NCBI RefSeq assembly: GCF_001427785.1
Contig: NZ_LMHM01000017.1
Location: 164 to 64,163 of the forward strand
DNA from: Lysobacter sp. Root690
GTDB lineage: Bacteria; Pseudomonadota; Gammaproteobacteria; Xanthomonadales; Xanthomonadaceae
Length of the DNA: 64,000 nucleotides
Direction of reading: 5' to 3'
Part shown: in pieces, positions 1-9,647 of the stretch
How the letters are laid out: the number at the start of each line of letters is the position of its first letter
Numbering within the stretch: the first letter of the stretch is position 1
The notes under the pieces: generated by a model
Database searches by the model: none
What the model saw: only the letters and a program-made list of their open reading frames with translations
What the model was told of the DNA's origin: nothing
Position numbers and translations under genes: made by a program

Positions 1-60
1 GTTTCCTTCGGGCACAAGCCGCGCCCGTGCAACGCGCTCGCGTCGAAGGTGGGTCTCCCG

Positions 61-85
61 GTCGCGGCTTGCGCCGCTCCTACAG
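61..85. repeat. REP-like element, family A
   Basis: One copy of a dispersed palindromic element whose core reads GTCGCGGCTTGCGCCGCTCC followed by TACAG. Other copies lie near 28351, 28504, 28621, 44309, 44415, 56390 and 63729. It sits in a gene-free stretch (1-492). The rest of that stretch holds a related degenerate copy at about 229-338 and no convincing gene. Confidence 0.8.
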
Positions 86-228
86 GAAGCTATCGCCGCT
101 GTGTATCAACTGGACCGGCGCGGATAATCGATGTGCGCCCTTGCGATCGTCATCCCTTGCCGCAGTTTCTGCAGGCGTTGCCAACACCGGCAATTTCTGG
201 TCCGCGTCGAATGTGTAGTGGCGCAGTC

Positions 229-338
229 GTGGCTTGTGACCGAAGGAAATCAAGTAGGACGCCAATCCCATCGGGGATGTCGGGCATGCGTATGAATTTG
301 GGTTGCGATGCTGATCGCGCCGCGTGGGATGGTCTTGA
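229..338. repeat. Degenerate dispersed repeat, partner of 2793-2888
   Basis: This stretch contains GAAGGAAATC-AGTAGGACG and then a diverged tail ending near GCTGATCGCGCCGCG. The same order of words recurs in the same orientation at 2793-2888. Shorter pieces recur near 60722 and 63622. The two long copies flank the beta-helix gene and the lectin-like remnant. Confidence 0.55.
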
Positions 339-492
339 TAGGTAGGCGTCGTTAAATCATGAAGTTTCCGACTTCGATAAATGCCACCTGACGTCTGGCC
401 GAGCGTCCTCCATTCTCAATGTCGGCAACACATAACGGCGACAATGCGTCGGCGCGCATGATCTCGCACGGCCACGGACAGGACGAATTTGT

Positions 493-2136
493 ATGAAAAG
501 ACGAAAGTTCATAACAGCGCCGTTGGCCATGACGGCGGCTGCGGCCGCAGGTGCATTGAGCAGTGGGAGCTCGGTAGCGCAACAATCGGTGCTTATCGAT
601 GCCAACGACGTGAGCTATTCGCCCGCGGACGGTAGCGCCACGCCGCGCTCGGTCCAGGGGCGTTTGCGCGAGATGCTCAGCGTTAAGGACTTCGGAGCGA
701 GCGGGGACGGCACCTCCAACGATTCGACCGCTTTCGCCCAAGCCGCGACTACGACTGGACAAGTCTATGTGCCGGAAGGCGACTACACCGTTGCAATAGC
801 ACCGGCATTGGGAAAGTTCTTCGGCCCTGGGCGGGTCAAGGTCGGCTCGACGCGTGTATATGTCCATCCCTTGCCTGGTCCGGTCAATGCGATCCACGCG
901 GACGTCTTTGGATTGGGGTCGAACGAAGGCGTGGATTCATCCGCGGCGCTACAAGCGGCGGTGGACTACGCCAACGATCGCGCCATCGCGCTGGAGTTGC
1001 CGGCGGGCCGCAGGATTCGCGTGGACTCCACGGTTGTGGTCAAGCTTGGCGCGGCAGCGGTAGGAGACCCATCTCGCAGATTTCTGTTGAAGGGCAACAA
1101 CTGCGAAATCATGGCTAATGTGGCTGGCCCGGCGCTGCGCTTGCAGCCGCAATGCCCGATCGGCGGCACGCCGGGTTTGGAAGTGGGCTATTTCCAAATC
1201 GATAACCTACGTTTCAACGGCTATTTCGCCAGCCAAAACGGCCTGATCGGCCGCAGCGCGATTCAGATCGGCGAAGTCGGCAAAAAATTCGCTGGTTTCC
1301 AGAAGTGCCAACTACGCGACGTGTTCGCTCTGGGCTTCAATACGCCAACGATAAGACTTGTTGGTGCGTTGACGCGAATGATCAATTTCGATCGAGTTGT
1401 GGTCAACGACGGCGGTTTGGAGATCGCGACCCACGAAAACAATTCGTTCATCGGAGACTTGGATTTCAACAATTGCCAGTTCGGTGGCACCGTGACTAAT
1501 CCACCACTCAAGATCGAATCCGCAGCAACCGGGGCAGCCAGTGAGATCCGCGGCATTCGCTTCTTTGGCACGATCTTCTATGGTTCGGGTACGTTGATCT
1601 ACGCGCATAAGAATGGTCGCATCGGCGATCTGTGGTTCAACTCGCTTCAGTGGGAAGGCAGCAGCAATCCAGTGGGCGCCCATGCCCTGTGGATTGTGGT
1701 AGACGACACTGCCGACTTGTTCCAAATATTCATCGACAACCCTTATGTTGTCGGGTTTAACGGCAATGCGATGCTGTTCGAGCGTTTCGGAGCAGCTCGG
1801 GTCAAGGCTGTCTCGGTGCGCGGAGCGAAGATTAACGAGATCATGACCGCGCAGTACCGGCCGATCGTATTGACCCAATTCGACGATACTTCGATCCTGG
1901 ATTGCGATTTCTTCGGCCAGATCGCCGCGGATTCCTGCGTCTCGGTTTACAACGCCAAGAACGTGATTATCAGCCGTTGCCGCTCGATGCCTAATATCGG
2001 AACCGCGTACTTCACCGAGATCAGCGGGACTTCCGATCGTGTGCTGGTAGCGAACAACATCGCTGATACACGGGTGAGCTTCATCGCAAATTCGGCTGCG
2101 GGCAGCGTCGTCAGCGACAACAATATCAACTTCTGA
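493..2136 (+). CDS. Tat-exported right-handed beta-helix protein (pectate-lyase-3-like)
   Basis: This 547-residue protein opens with a twin-arginine leader (KRRKFI, then an Ala-rich hydrophobic stretch to about residue 30), so Tat export is likely. At about residues 63-90 it has the SVKDFGASGDGTSNDSTAF block that starts the pectate-lyase-3/phage tail-spike beta-helix fold. The rest is rich in short Asn/Gly/Ile turns such as RDVFALGF, IRGIRFFGTIFYGS and NVIISRCRS, as expected of a parallel beta-helix. Such proteins bind or cleave polysaccharide, but no catalytic residues can be assigned. The gene stands alone between dispersed repeats, next to a lectin-like remnant. Its codon use looks less GC-biased than its neighbours (my impression, not computed), which would fit an acquired gene. 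Confidence 0.75.
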   Translation: MKRRKFITAPLAMTAAAAAGALSSGSSVAQQSVLIDANDVSYSPADGSATPRSVQGRLREMLSVKDFGASGDGTSNDSTAFAQAATTTGQVYVPEGDYTVAIAPALGKFFGPGRVKVGSTRVYVHPLPGPVNAIHADVFGLGSNEGVDSSAALQAAVDYANDRAIALELPAGRRIRVDSTVVVKLGAAAVGDPSRRFLLKGNNCEIMANVAGPALRLQPQCPIGGTPGLEVGYFQIDNLRFNGYFASQNGLIGRSAIQIGEVGKKFAGFQKCQLRDVFALGFNTPTIRLVGALTRMINFDRVVVNDGGLEIATHENNSFIGDLDFNNCQFGGTVTNPPLKIESAATGAASEIRGIRFFGTIFYGSGTLIYAHKNGRIGDLWFNSLQWEGSSNPVGAHALWIVVDDTADLFQIFIDNPYVVGFNGNAMLFERFGAARVKAVSVRGAKINEIMTAQYRPIVLTQFDDTSILDCDFFGQIAADSCVSVYNAKNVIISRCRSMPNIGTAYFTEISGTSDRVLVANNIADTRVSFIANSAAGSVVSDNNINF

Positions 2137-2222
2137 CGCAGTTCCATGCGTGGAGGCTACGATCGGTGGCGTCTTGTCTATCTTCGGTGAATCGATTGAT
2201 GGAGTGATCGTAAGCGCTCGGC

Positions 2223-2488
2223 AACCCGATGGAATTTGTCGCCGGCAACGCGGCCGTGTGGTGTACCGAGGCGAGGACAGCCGCATCTTCGAACGGGTCG
2301 ACTGGAACGGCCAATGGCTGCTCAACGATATGAGCGCCACTCGCGGCGCGTTGAAAGAGAACGCCGATCCGATGGGCTTCGTCGACGCGAATGGAGCGGC
2401 GCGAATCGTGTACCGCGGCGACGAGTACATGCAGCCGCAGGCGAGCGACGACAATATGCTGTATGAATTGTTCTACAGCGGCGGTTAG
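2223..2488 (+). pseudogene. Frameshifted remnant of a lectin-like beta-propeller
   Basis: In one frame (from 2223) the sequence reads NPMEFVAGNAA. In the next frame it continues RVVYRGEDSRIFERVDWNG and then DPMGFVDANGAARIVYRGDE, ending LYELFYSGG and a stop at 2488. These are successive blades of a tandem-repeat sugar-binding propeller with the pattern DPMGxVxxxGxARVVYRG...YELxW. Adding one base near 2257-2260 would join the first blade to the second. A TAA lies just upstream of the first blade in its own frame, and no start or signal peptide is present. An open frame can be drawn from 2150 (112 residues), but its first 35 residues do not resemble the repeat. The exact lectin family is uncertain. 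Confidence 0.55.
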
Positions 2489-2711
2489 TGGTTGCATCGC
2501 GACCCTGTGAGCGCGGTGCGAAACGCCCGTTGGGCGCAGATCCACTCGGGACGACGGCGCCCGGAGTCGAAATCGCGACGATTCACCGACCTTGGTCGGA
2601 AGCAGCGAGCGCGCAGCGCGGCTGCACCCGTCCTTGGTCGCGCATCGCGACCCATGCGGTCCGGCGATTGATCCCGGGCCGGCCGATCCAAGATCGCGAG
2701 GAGAGGTCCAG

Positions 2712-2747
2712 ATGAAGTTCACCAACATCGGCAAGGATCAGCACTAA
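2712..2747 (+). other. 11-codon mini-ORF with a good ribosome binding site
   Basis: An ATG at 2712 is preceded by a purine-rich GAGGAGAGG and encodes MKFTNIGKDQH before TAA. It is too short to assign. It could be a leader peptide or the 5' stub of a lost gene. Apart from it, 2489-3056 holds a dispersed repeat (2793-2888) and nothing else recognisable. Confidence 0.25.
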
Positions 2748-2792
2748 GTCCGATGCCGTGGTCTACTTCGGGCTTGTGTCGTATGTGGGTTA

Positions 2793-2888
2793 CGCGGTGG
2801 CGAAGGAAATCCAGTAGGACGTCGTTCCTACAGAGGGTGTCGAGCCTGCGTATTGATTGTGGTTGCGGTGGTGATCGCGCGGGGTGAC
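2793..2888. repeat. Degenerate dispersed repeat, partner of 229-338
   Basis: It contains GAAGGAAATCCAGTAGGACG and a tail ending GGTGATCGCGCGGGG, collinear with the copy at 229-338. The two lie in direct orientation about 2.5 kb apart. Confidence 0.55.
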
Positions 2889-3056
2889 GAATAACCGGTA
2901 TCCAGGCGCCGGCCTCTCGCAATGAACGCAGGACATCGCGAATTGTCAGCCGTGTTTCGACTGATCCTGCCGCGATAATTTCGGGTCGGAATGGCGGGCG
3001 GGTTACCGCCGGGTCGTGCAAGCGATCGCGAACATCGCGCAGCGGTCGTTTGCATC

Positions 3057-4373
3057 TCAGGTGACGTGATCACCCTGCGGCGCCAGACCGAGTTCGACCC
3101 GCGTGTCTCCATCCTCGGTCTGGATCCGCAAGCCGATCCGATAGCGTTCGCACAGCCGTCGCACGATCGCCAAGCCAAGTCCGAGGCCGGCGCTGCCTTC
3201 GCGGCGTTGAAACGGCCGGTGCAGGGTCGCGAGCAAGTCCGGTTCAATCGCGTGCCCGCTGTTGACGATGTTGAAGCTTGCGCGGTCCTGGCTTTGCGCA
3301 TGCTCGATCCAGATACGCACCACGCCGGCTTCGGTGTGCGCGAACGCGTTGCCGATCAGATTCGACAACAGGATGTGCAGTACCGGTTCGGGCAATACGC
3401 TGCGGATGTCGGGCGGCACCTGGATATCGAGTTCGATCTCTTTTCCTTCCAGCAGTACTGCCTGATCCAGGATCACGCGTTCCAGCAGCGGCAACACGGC
3501 CACCGGATCACCCGCGTGTGCCGGCTCCTGCGACTCGCGCGCCAGACTCAACAGGGTGGCGACGGTCTGCTCGAGCTGCGACGCCGATTGGCGCAGATGC
3601 ATCAAGTGCTGGCGTCCGGCCGGCGACAGGCCGGGTTCGTCGAGCAGGCGCTCGCTGGTGCTGGCGATCACCGCGAGCGGCGTGCGCAGTTCATGGCTGG
3701 CATCGCGGGTGAATTCCTGTTCGCGTTCGATGAAGGTGCGGATGCGTTCGATCAATTCGGCGACGCCTTGCGCGACCATGCCGACTTCGTCGTCGACGCG
3801 CTCGGGCAGCGGCAGCGCCGGCAGATGCTGCGGGGTGATCGAGCCGACCTGCGCGGCCAGTCGCGCCAGCGGCGCCGCGGTCCGTCGTGCCAGCCAGTAA
3901 GCGATCAACAACGCCAATGCGAACACCGCGGCCGCCGACCAGGCCAGCAATTGCAGGATGCGGTCGCGCATCGGCCGGACCACCAATTGCTGGCTGACTT
4001 CGGCGACCAACCATGCGTTCGCGGCCGGGGCGGGGGCCTGCAGGGTTCTGAGATGGTAGTGGCGCCCGTCGCGACCCGCGTATTCGTGACGCCAGGGTTC
4101 GTCTTGATAAGTCGAACGCAAGTCGTCGGGGAATTGCGCCACGTCGGTGTACACCTTCATGTACGGACTGCGCGGCGTTTCCCAGCGGCCGTGCTGCTGT
4201 CGCGCGCGCATCAGGGCGGCGGCTTCCTGTCGCAACGCGGCGTCGAAGAACGCGTCCTCGGTCGCGTACATGAAGACCATCGCGTAGAGGCCGAACACGC
4301 CGGCGACCAGCACAGCGAATCCGCCGAACGCGATCATCAGACGGTTGCGCATGCGCCGGCGCGGCCGCTTCAT
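3057..4373 (-). CDS. Two-component sensor histidine kinase
   Basis: This 438-residue inner-membrane kinase has transmembrane segments at about 11-36 and 142-162 enclosing a periplasmic sensor region. A HAMP-like linker follows, then a HisKA domain with DASHELRTPL (phospho-acceptor His about 227). The HATPase domain has an N box (NLIGNAFAHT, about 338-347) and a G2 box (GLGLGLAIV, about 396-404). The first glycine box reads NSGHAI at about 371-376, with Asn where most kinases have Asp. The start at 4373 overlaps the regulator's TGA as ATGA. A start 12 bases upstream is possible. It pairs with the regulator at 4370-5056. The stimulus is unknown. Confidence 0.93.
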   Translation of the reverse strand: MKRPRRRMRNRLMIAFGGFAVLVAGVFGLYAMVFMYATEDAFFDAALRQEAAALMRARQQHGRWETPRSPYMKVYTDVAQFPDDLRSTYQDEPWRHEYAGRDGRHYHLRTLQAPAPAANAWLVAEVSQQLVVRPMRDRILQLLAWSAAAVFALALLIAYWLARRTAAPLARLAAQVGSITPQHLPALPLPERVDDEVGMVAQGVAELIERIRTFIEREQEFTRDASHELRTPLAVIASTSERLLDEPGLSPAGRQHLMHLRQSASQLEQTVATLLSLARESQEPAHAGDPVAVLPLLERVILDQAVLLEGKEIELDIQVPPDIRSVLPEPVLHILLSNLIGNAFAHTEAGVVRIWIEHAQSQDRASFNIVNSGHAIEPDLLATLHRPFQRREGSAGLGLGLAIVRRLCERYRIGLRIQTEDGDTRVELGLAPQGDHVT

Positions 4374-5056
4374 GGGCGTTCGCACAGCTTGAAACCGACG
4401 CCATGCACGGTGTGCAGCATCGGCCAGGCGAAGGGTTTGTCGAGCGCTTGCCGCAACAGATACAGATGCGAACGCAACGGATCCGACGGCGGCGCTTCAT
4501 CGCCCCACAAGCGTTGCATGAGTTCGCTGCGGGTGAGGGTGCGGGGCCAGGCTTCGGCAAGAATCAGCAGAATGCGGTAGGCGGTCTGATGCAATTCGAG
4601 CGGCGTGCCGTCGCGTTGCGCGCTGTTGCCGCGGCGATCGATGCTGAGCGGGCCGATCCGCAGCAGATGCTGTTCGCCGCCGCGATGGCGCTGCGACAGC
4701 GCCAGGCAGCGGGCGAGCAGTTCCTCGCCCGCGAACGGCTTGACCAGGTAATCGTCGGCGCCGGCCTCGAAGCCCTTGAGCTTGTCGGCGAGGGTGTCGC
4801 GGGCGGTCAGCATCAGCACCGGGATGCGACGGTCGGCCTGCTCGCGCAACTGCGTGCATACGCGCAGGCCGTCCAGGCCGGGCAGGTTGAGGTCCAGCAC
4901 CAATACGTCGGGTGGATCGTCCAGCGCCAGGCGCAAGCCGGTGCGGCCATCGGCGGCGAAGTCGACCTGATGGCCGTGCGACTCGAACATCGCCGCCATC
5001 GCCGCGCGCAGCGGCAGATGATCTTCGACCACGAGTATGCGCAGACGCTCCACCAT
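4370..5056 (-). CDS. OmpR/PhoB-family response regulator
   Basis: This 228-residue protein has a receiver domain (residues 5-115) with the acidic pair E11-D12, phospho-acceptor D55 (LVLDLNLPG), T84 and K106 (VKPF). A C-terminal winged-helix DNA-binding domain follows, with RSELMQRLWG and TVHGVGFKL. Its stop overlaps the kinase start as ATGA. Its own start lies six bases after the stop of the DJ-1/PfpI gene, so the three genes look like one operon. It presumably regulates genes answering the same stimulus as the kinase and may include its own operon. Confidence 0.94.
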   Translation of the reverse strand: MVERLRILVVEDHLPLRAAMAAMFESHGHQVDFAADGRTGLRLALDDPPDVLVLDLNLPGLDGLRVCTQLREQADRRIPVLMLTARDTLADKLKGFEAGADDYLVKPFAGEELLARCLALSQRHRGGEQHLLRIGPLSIDRRGNSAQRDGTPLELHQTAYRILLILAEAWPRTLTRSELMQRLWGDEAPPSDPLRSHLYLLRQALDKPFAWPMLHTVHGVGFKLCERP

Positions 5057-5062
5057 CGCGGC

Positions 5063-6178
5063 TCAGGTTCCGATGCGTTGCAACAGTTGTTTAGCTTCGG
5101 CCATGTCGGGGTGGCTTTCCAGTACTTCGCCGGTCAGGGCGCGCGCGCGTTCGCGATCGCCCAGCCGCAGGTGCGCTTCGGCCATGCCCAGGCGCAGTTG
5201 CGGTTCGGGCATGTACGGCGCGGCCAGTTGCATGATCGACAGCGCGTCGCGGGTGGCGGCCAGGTCCTCGGTGGACTGCGATTGGTAGTAGCCGAGCAGG
5301 CCTATCAGTTGCACGTGATAACTGTCGCGATCGGCGGCCAGGGCCTGGCGCACGGCCGCGGATTCGCCGTTCAATGCGCGCTCCACCAGGGCCATGGTGC
5401 GTTCGTCGCGCCACGGCGTGCGCGCTTTGGGTTGACGGCCGAGCGCGCCGACGATGGCTTCGGCGACGGCGGGCGTCGAGTACGGGTTCTGTCCGGTGAT
5501 CAGGCGGCCGTCGACGACCAGCTTGGGCATCATCAAGGCCGCTTCCTGCCATTGCGCGCCACGCGCCTTGAGCGCGTCTTCGAGCTGGAAGCGGTACTGC
5601 TTCGCCCAGCGTTTGCCGAACACGGCCTCTTCTTCATTGCTGAAACCGGTCATGCGCTTGCCGTCGACCAGCCATGCGCCGTTGCCGAGCCGCACGTCGA
5701 CCAGCGCGGCGGGGCCGTGACAGACCGCCGCGACCACGCCGCCGCGTTCGTAGATGTCCGCCACCACGCGCTGCAAGGCCGGGTCGGCGGGCAGATCGAA
5801 CATCGCGCCCTTGCCGCCGACCACGTAGACCGCGGCATAGTCGGCGGCCTTGAGATCGCCGGTCTTGCGCGTGGCCGCGAGTTGCGCGGTCGCGTCGGCA
5901 TCGGCGAGCAGGCTCGCGTTGAACGCTTCGGTCGCGTCGTATTTGTCGGCTTCGGCGCGGCCACCGTTGGGGCTGGCGACGTCGATGGCATAGCCGTTGT
6001 CGCGGAAGATCAGATAGGCCTGGGCGAATTCGTCCATCTCGAAGCCCGGCCGGGTCTTGCCCTGGTCGCGGCCTTCGCCGCTGACCACGATCAGGATCTT
6101 GTCGGCGGCCATCGAAGGTGCAACGGCGAGCAGCAACGACAGGGCGAGTACGGCGCGGCGAATACGGTGCGGGGTCAT
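5063..6178 (-). CDS. Exported DJ-1/PfpI-family protein with C-terminal TPR region
   Basis: About 371 residues from the ATG at 6178. A signal peptide (RRAVLALSLLLAVAPSMAA) precedes a class I glutamine-amidotransferase-like domain of the DJ-1/PfpI type with a nucleophile elbow AVCHGPAAL. The Hsp31-like members of the family act as glyoxalases, deglycases or chaperones. The last 120 residues are alpha-helical with TPR character (MPEPQLRLGMAEAHLRLGDRE), which is unusual for this family. The longer 391-residue frame from 6238 would bury the signal peptide, so 6178 is preferred. It is the first gene of the operon with the two-component system and may be linked to an envelope or carbonyl stress signal (inference). 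Confidence 0.82.
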   Translation of the reverse strand: MTPHRIRRAVLALSLLLAVAPSMAADKILIVVSGEGRDQGKTRPGFEMDEFAQAYLIFRDNGYAIDVASPNGGRAEADKYDATEAFNASLLADADATAQLAATRKTGDLKAADYAAVYVVGGKGAMFDLPADPALQRVVADIYERGGVVAAVCHGPAALVDVRLGNGAWLVDGKRMTGFSNEEEAVFGKRWAKQYRFQLEDALKARGAQWQEAALMMPKLVVDGRLITGQNPYSTPAVAEAIVGALGRQPKARTPWRDERTMALVERALNGESAAVRQALAADRDSYHVQLIGLLGYYQSQSTEDLAATRDALSIMQLAAPYMPEPQLRLGMAEAHLRLGDRERARALTGEVLESHPDMAEAKQLLQRIGT

Positions 6179-6269
6179 GGAGGCGATCTCGGCAAGCGGG
6201 AGCCTCAGTCTCGGCAGGGGCTGTGAATCAAACTTCAAACATCGCGCCGCCGCGCCGACCCCGATGCAA

Positions 6270-7004
6270 TCAAGCCGTCTTGCGGAACGTCACCACCAGC
6301 ACATCGCGATGCGCTTCGCGTTGCGGGTCTTGCGGCGTCACCGCGGTGACGCCATGGAATACGCGCGCATCGTCGACCAGCGCGGCGTCGAGCGGCGCGG
6401 TCAGGGTGAAACTGCCCAGTTCGGTGCCGTCGGCGGTGTGGATGGTGGTGGTGCCGCTGAGGATGTTGTGGCGGTCGATCAACAGCACCAGCACGTAGTC
6501 GACGCCGTCGCGATGCACGCCTTCGGGTGTGGGCTGGCCGTCTTCGTCGCTGCGCGCTTCGATGCGGAACTGATGCAGCTCGATATGCCAGGCCTGCGTA
6601 TCCGGCGCGAGCGTGGAAAAGAAATCGCGGCAGAACCCGAGCACCGTGGTGAGGCTGGCGCCGCCGGCGATGGTGTCGTGCACCGGTTCGAACCAGCGCT
6701 CGATGTCACCTTGCAAGGTGTTGTAGTTGAGGCTCTGGTAATGCGGCTGATGCGGCTGGCGCTCGATCGCGCCGTCGCGGCCGGCGCGGAACACCGCATG
6801 CCGGCGGCGGCGATGGCGGCCGACGCTGGCCAGGTACTGATCGGGCGCCAGGTCGTTCCAGCTGTCGGCGAAAGCCGGCCAATCCTGCAGCGAGCCGTGC
6901 TGCAGCAGATGCTCGCGCATGTGCTCGCCGTCGACGAAGCAGAAGCCGTCGCCGCGCAGGGATTGCGCGAAGTTTTCATGATCGGTGCGCGGGGCGGGGG
7001 ACAT
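6270..7004 (-). CDS. 2-oxoglutarate/Fe(II) dioxygenase family protein
   Basis: This 244-residue protein resembles the 2OG-Fe_Oxy_2 family, which includes amino-acid hydroxylases such as isoleucine dioxygenase. Visible iron ligands are the HRD of GVHRDGVDYV and a distal His in DDARVFHGVTAV. A downstream Arg (REAHRDVLVVTFR) would hold 2-oxoglutarate. The N-terminal DGFCFVDGEHM and the NYNTLQGDIERWFEPV block are also family-like. It stands between the DJ-1 operon and a MAPEG gene on the same strand, 92 bases after the latter. The substrate cannot be named from sequence. Confidence 0.82.
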   Translation of the reverse strand: MSPAPRTDHENFAQSLRGDGFCFVDGEHMREHLLQHGSLQDWPAFADSWNDLAPDQYLASVGRHRRRRHAVFRAGRDGAIERQPHQPHYQSLNYNTLQGDIERWFEPVHDTIAGGASLTTVLGFCRDFFSTLAPDTQAWHIELHQFRIEARSDEDGQPTPEGVHRDGVDYVLVLLIDRHNILSGTTTIHTADGTELGSFTLTAPLDAALVDDARVFHGVTAVTPQDPQREAHRDVLVVTFRKTA

Positions 7005-7096
7005 TCACGACTCTTCGGGACAGCGGGATGCGGCGGGGGACGTGGCGAACGCGAGCTGCGTTCGCAAGGGACGGATGCGAAAGGCTTACGCAGGAC

Positions 7097-7558
7097 TCAG
7101 CTGGGCAAACCGGCTTGCGTAGAGCCGTCGAGCAGACGCAGCACCACCTGCGCGCTGGCATCTTCGGACGCCGCCAGCGCGGCCAGGACCAGCAAGGCCA
7201 GCACGCAGCCGAAGCCCAGCACCCAGGCCAGGCTGCGCAACCTCGGCTGACGCAGCACATAGAACACGCCGTGCAGTACGCGGAAGACGATGAAGGCCAT
7301 CGCCAGGCCGACGATCCAGTCGGTGGCCACGCCGGTCATCTGCGCGCCGATCACGCCGGCCGCGAACGGGGCGAAGGCTTCGAACGCGTTGAGGTGGGCG
7401 GCGTAGGCGGCGTTGGAGCGCGGGTTGTCCTGGCGGGTCTGCCAGCCGCGCGGGTCGCGGTTGTCGTAGCGCTTGCCGCTGGCCTTGGCGACGGCGACCC
7501 ACAGGTACGGCAACAACGCGGCGATCAGCACGCACCAGTAGGCGATGGACATGGACAT
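7097..7558 (-). CDS. MAPEG-family integral membrane protein
   Basis: About 153 residues and four membrane segments. The family-typical RYDNRDPRGW...NAAYAAHLNAFEAFAPFAAGV block is followed by FRVLHGVFYVLRQPRLRSLAW. Bacterial MAPEG proteins are small membrane proteins related to glutathione S-transferases and eicosanoid enzymes, and most have no tested role. The ATG at 7558 and the one six bases further in are both plausible. The frame also opens at 7576. Confidence 0.85.
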   Translation of the reverse strand: MSMSIAYWCVLIAALLPYLWVAVAKASGKRYDNRDPRGWQTRQDNPRSNAAYAAHLNAFEAFAPFAAGVIGAQMTGVATDWIVGLAMAFIVFRVLHGVFYVLRQPRLRSLAWVLGFGCVLALLVLAALAASEDASAQVVLRLLDGSTQAGLPS

Positions 7559-7606
7559 GCGTGTTCCTTCAGGCATACCGCAAGCCGCGGCTGCTAAAGC
7601 CTAGCG

Positions 7607-7637
7607 GAAAAAACCACGGCGCCCTTGGGCGCCGTGG
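7607..7637 (-). terminator. Rho-independent terminator of the M28 peptidase gene
   Basis: An 11-bp perfect stem CCACGGCGCCC / GGGCGCCGTGG with a 2-base loop is followed, read on the minus strand, by a run of T. It lies about 60 bases past the peptidase stop codon. Confidence 0.88.
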
Positions 7638-7695
7638 TCGGATCGCTGTGCGGCAAGGGCCGGCCCGCCGGACCGGCCCCGCGCGCGGGCGCGGA

Positions 7696-9474
<1,779 letters not shown>

Positions 9475-9647
9475 GGTCGAGACCTCCAGGAGCGGCGCGA
9501 GGCCGGGGGTGGGGGAGGTCCATTCTAGGTGCTGCGGTTTCGCGGTGTTGTCCCGATCAGTTCGCTCGCCGAGCGGTCGGGCGCGGTGCGAACGCCCCGC
9601 CCGGATCGCCGTGGCCGTGGCGACTCGGACGGGACGCGGGTGCGGCG

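Noticed and set aside
4403-6226. 607-codon open frame on the plus strand
   Set aside because: It is antisense to the response regulator and DJ-1 genes. Its translation is Gln/Arg/His-rich with no domain, as expected of a GC-rich shadow frame.
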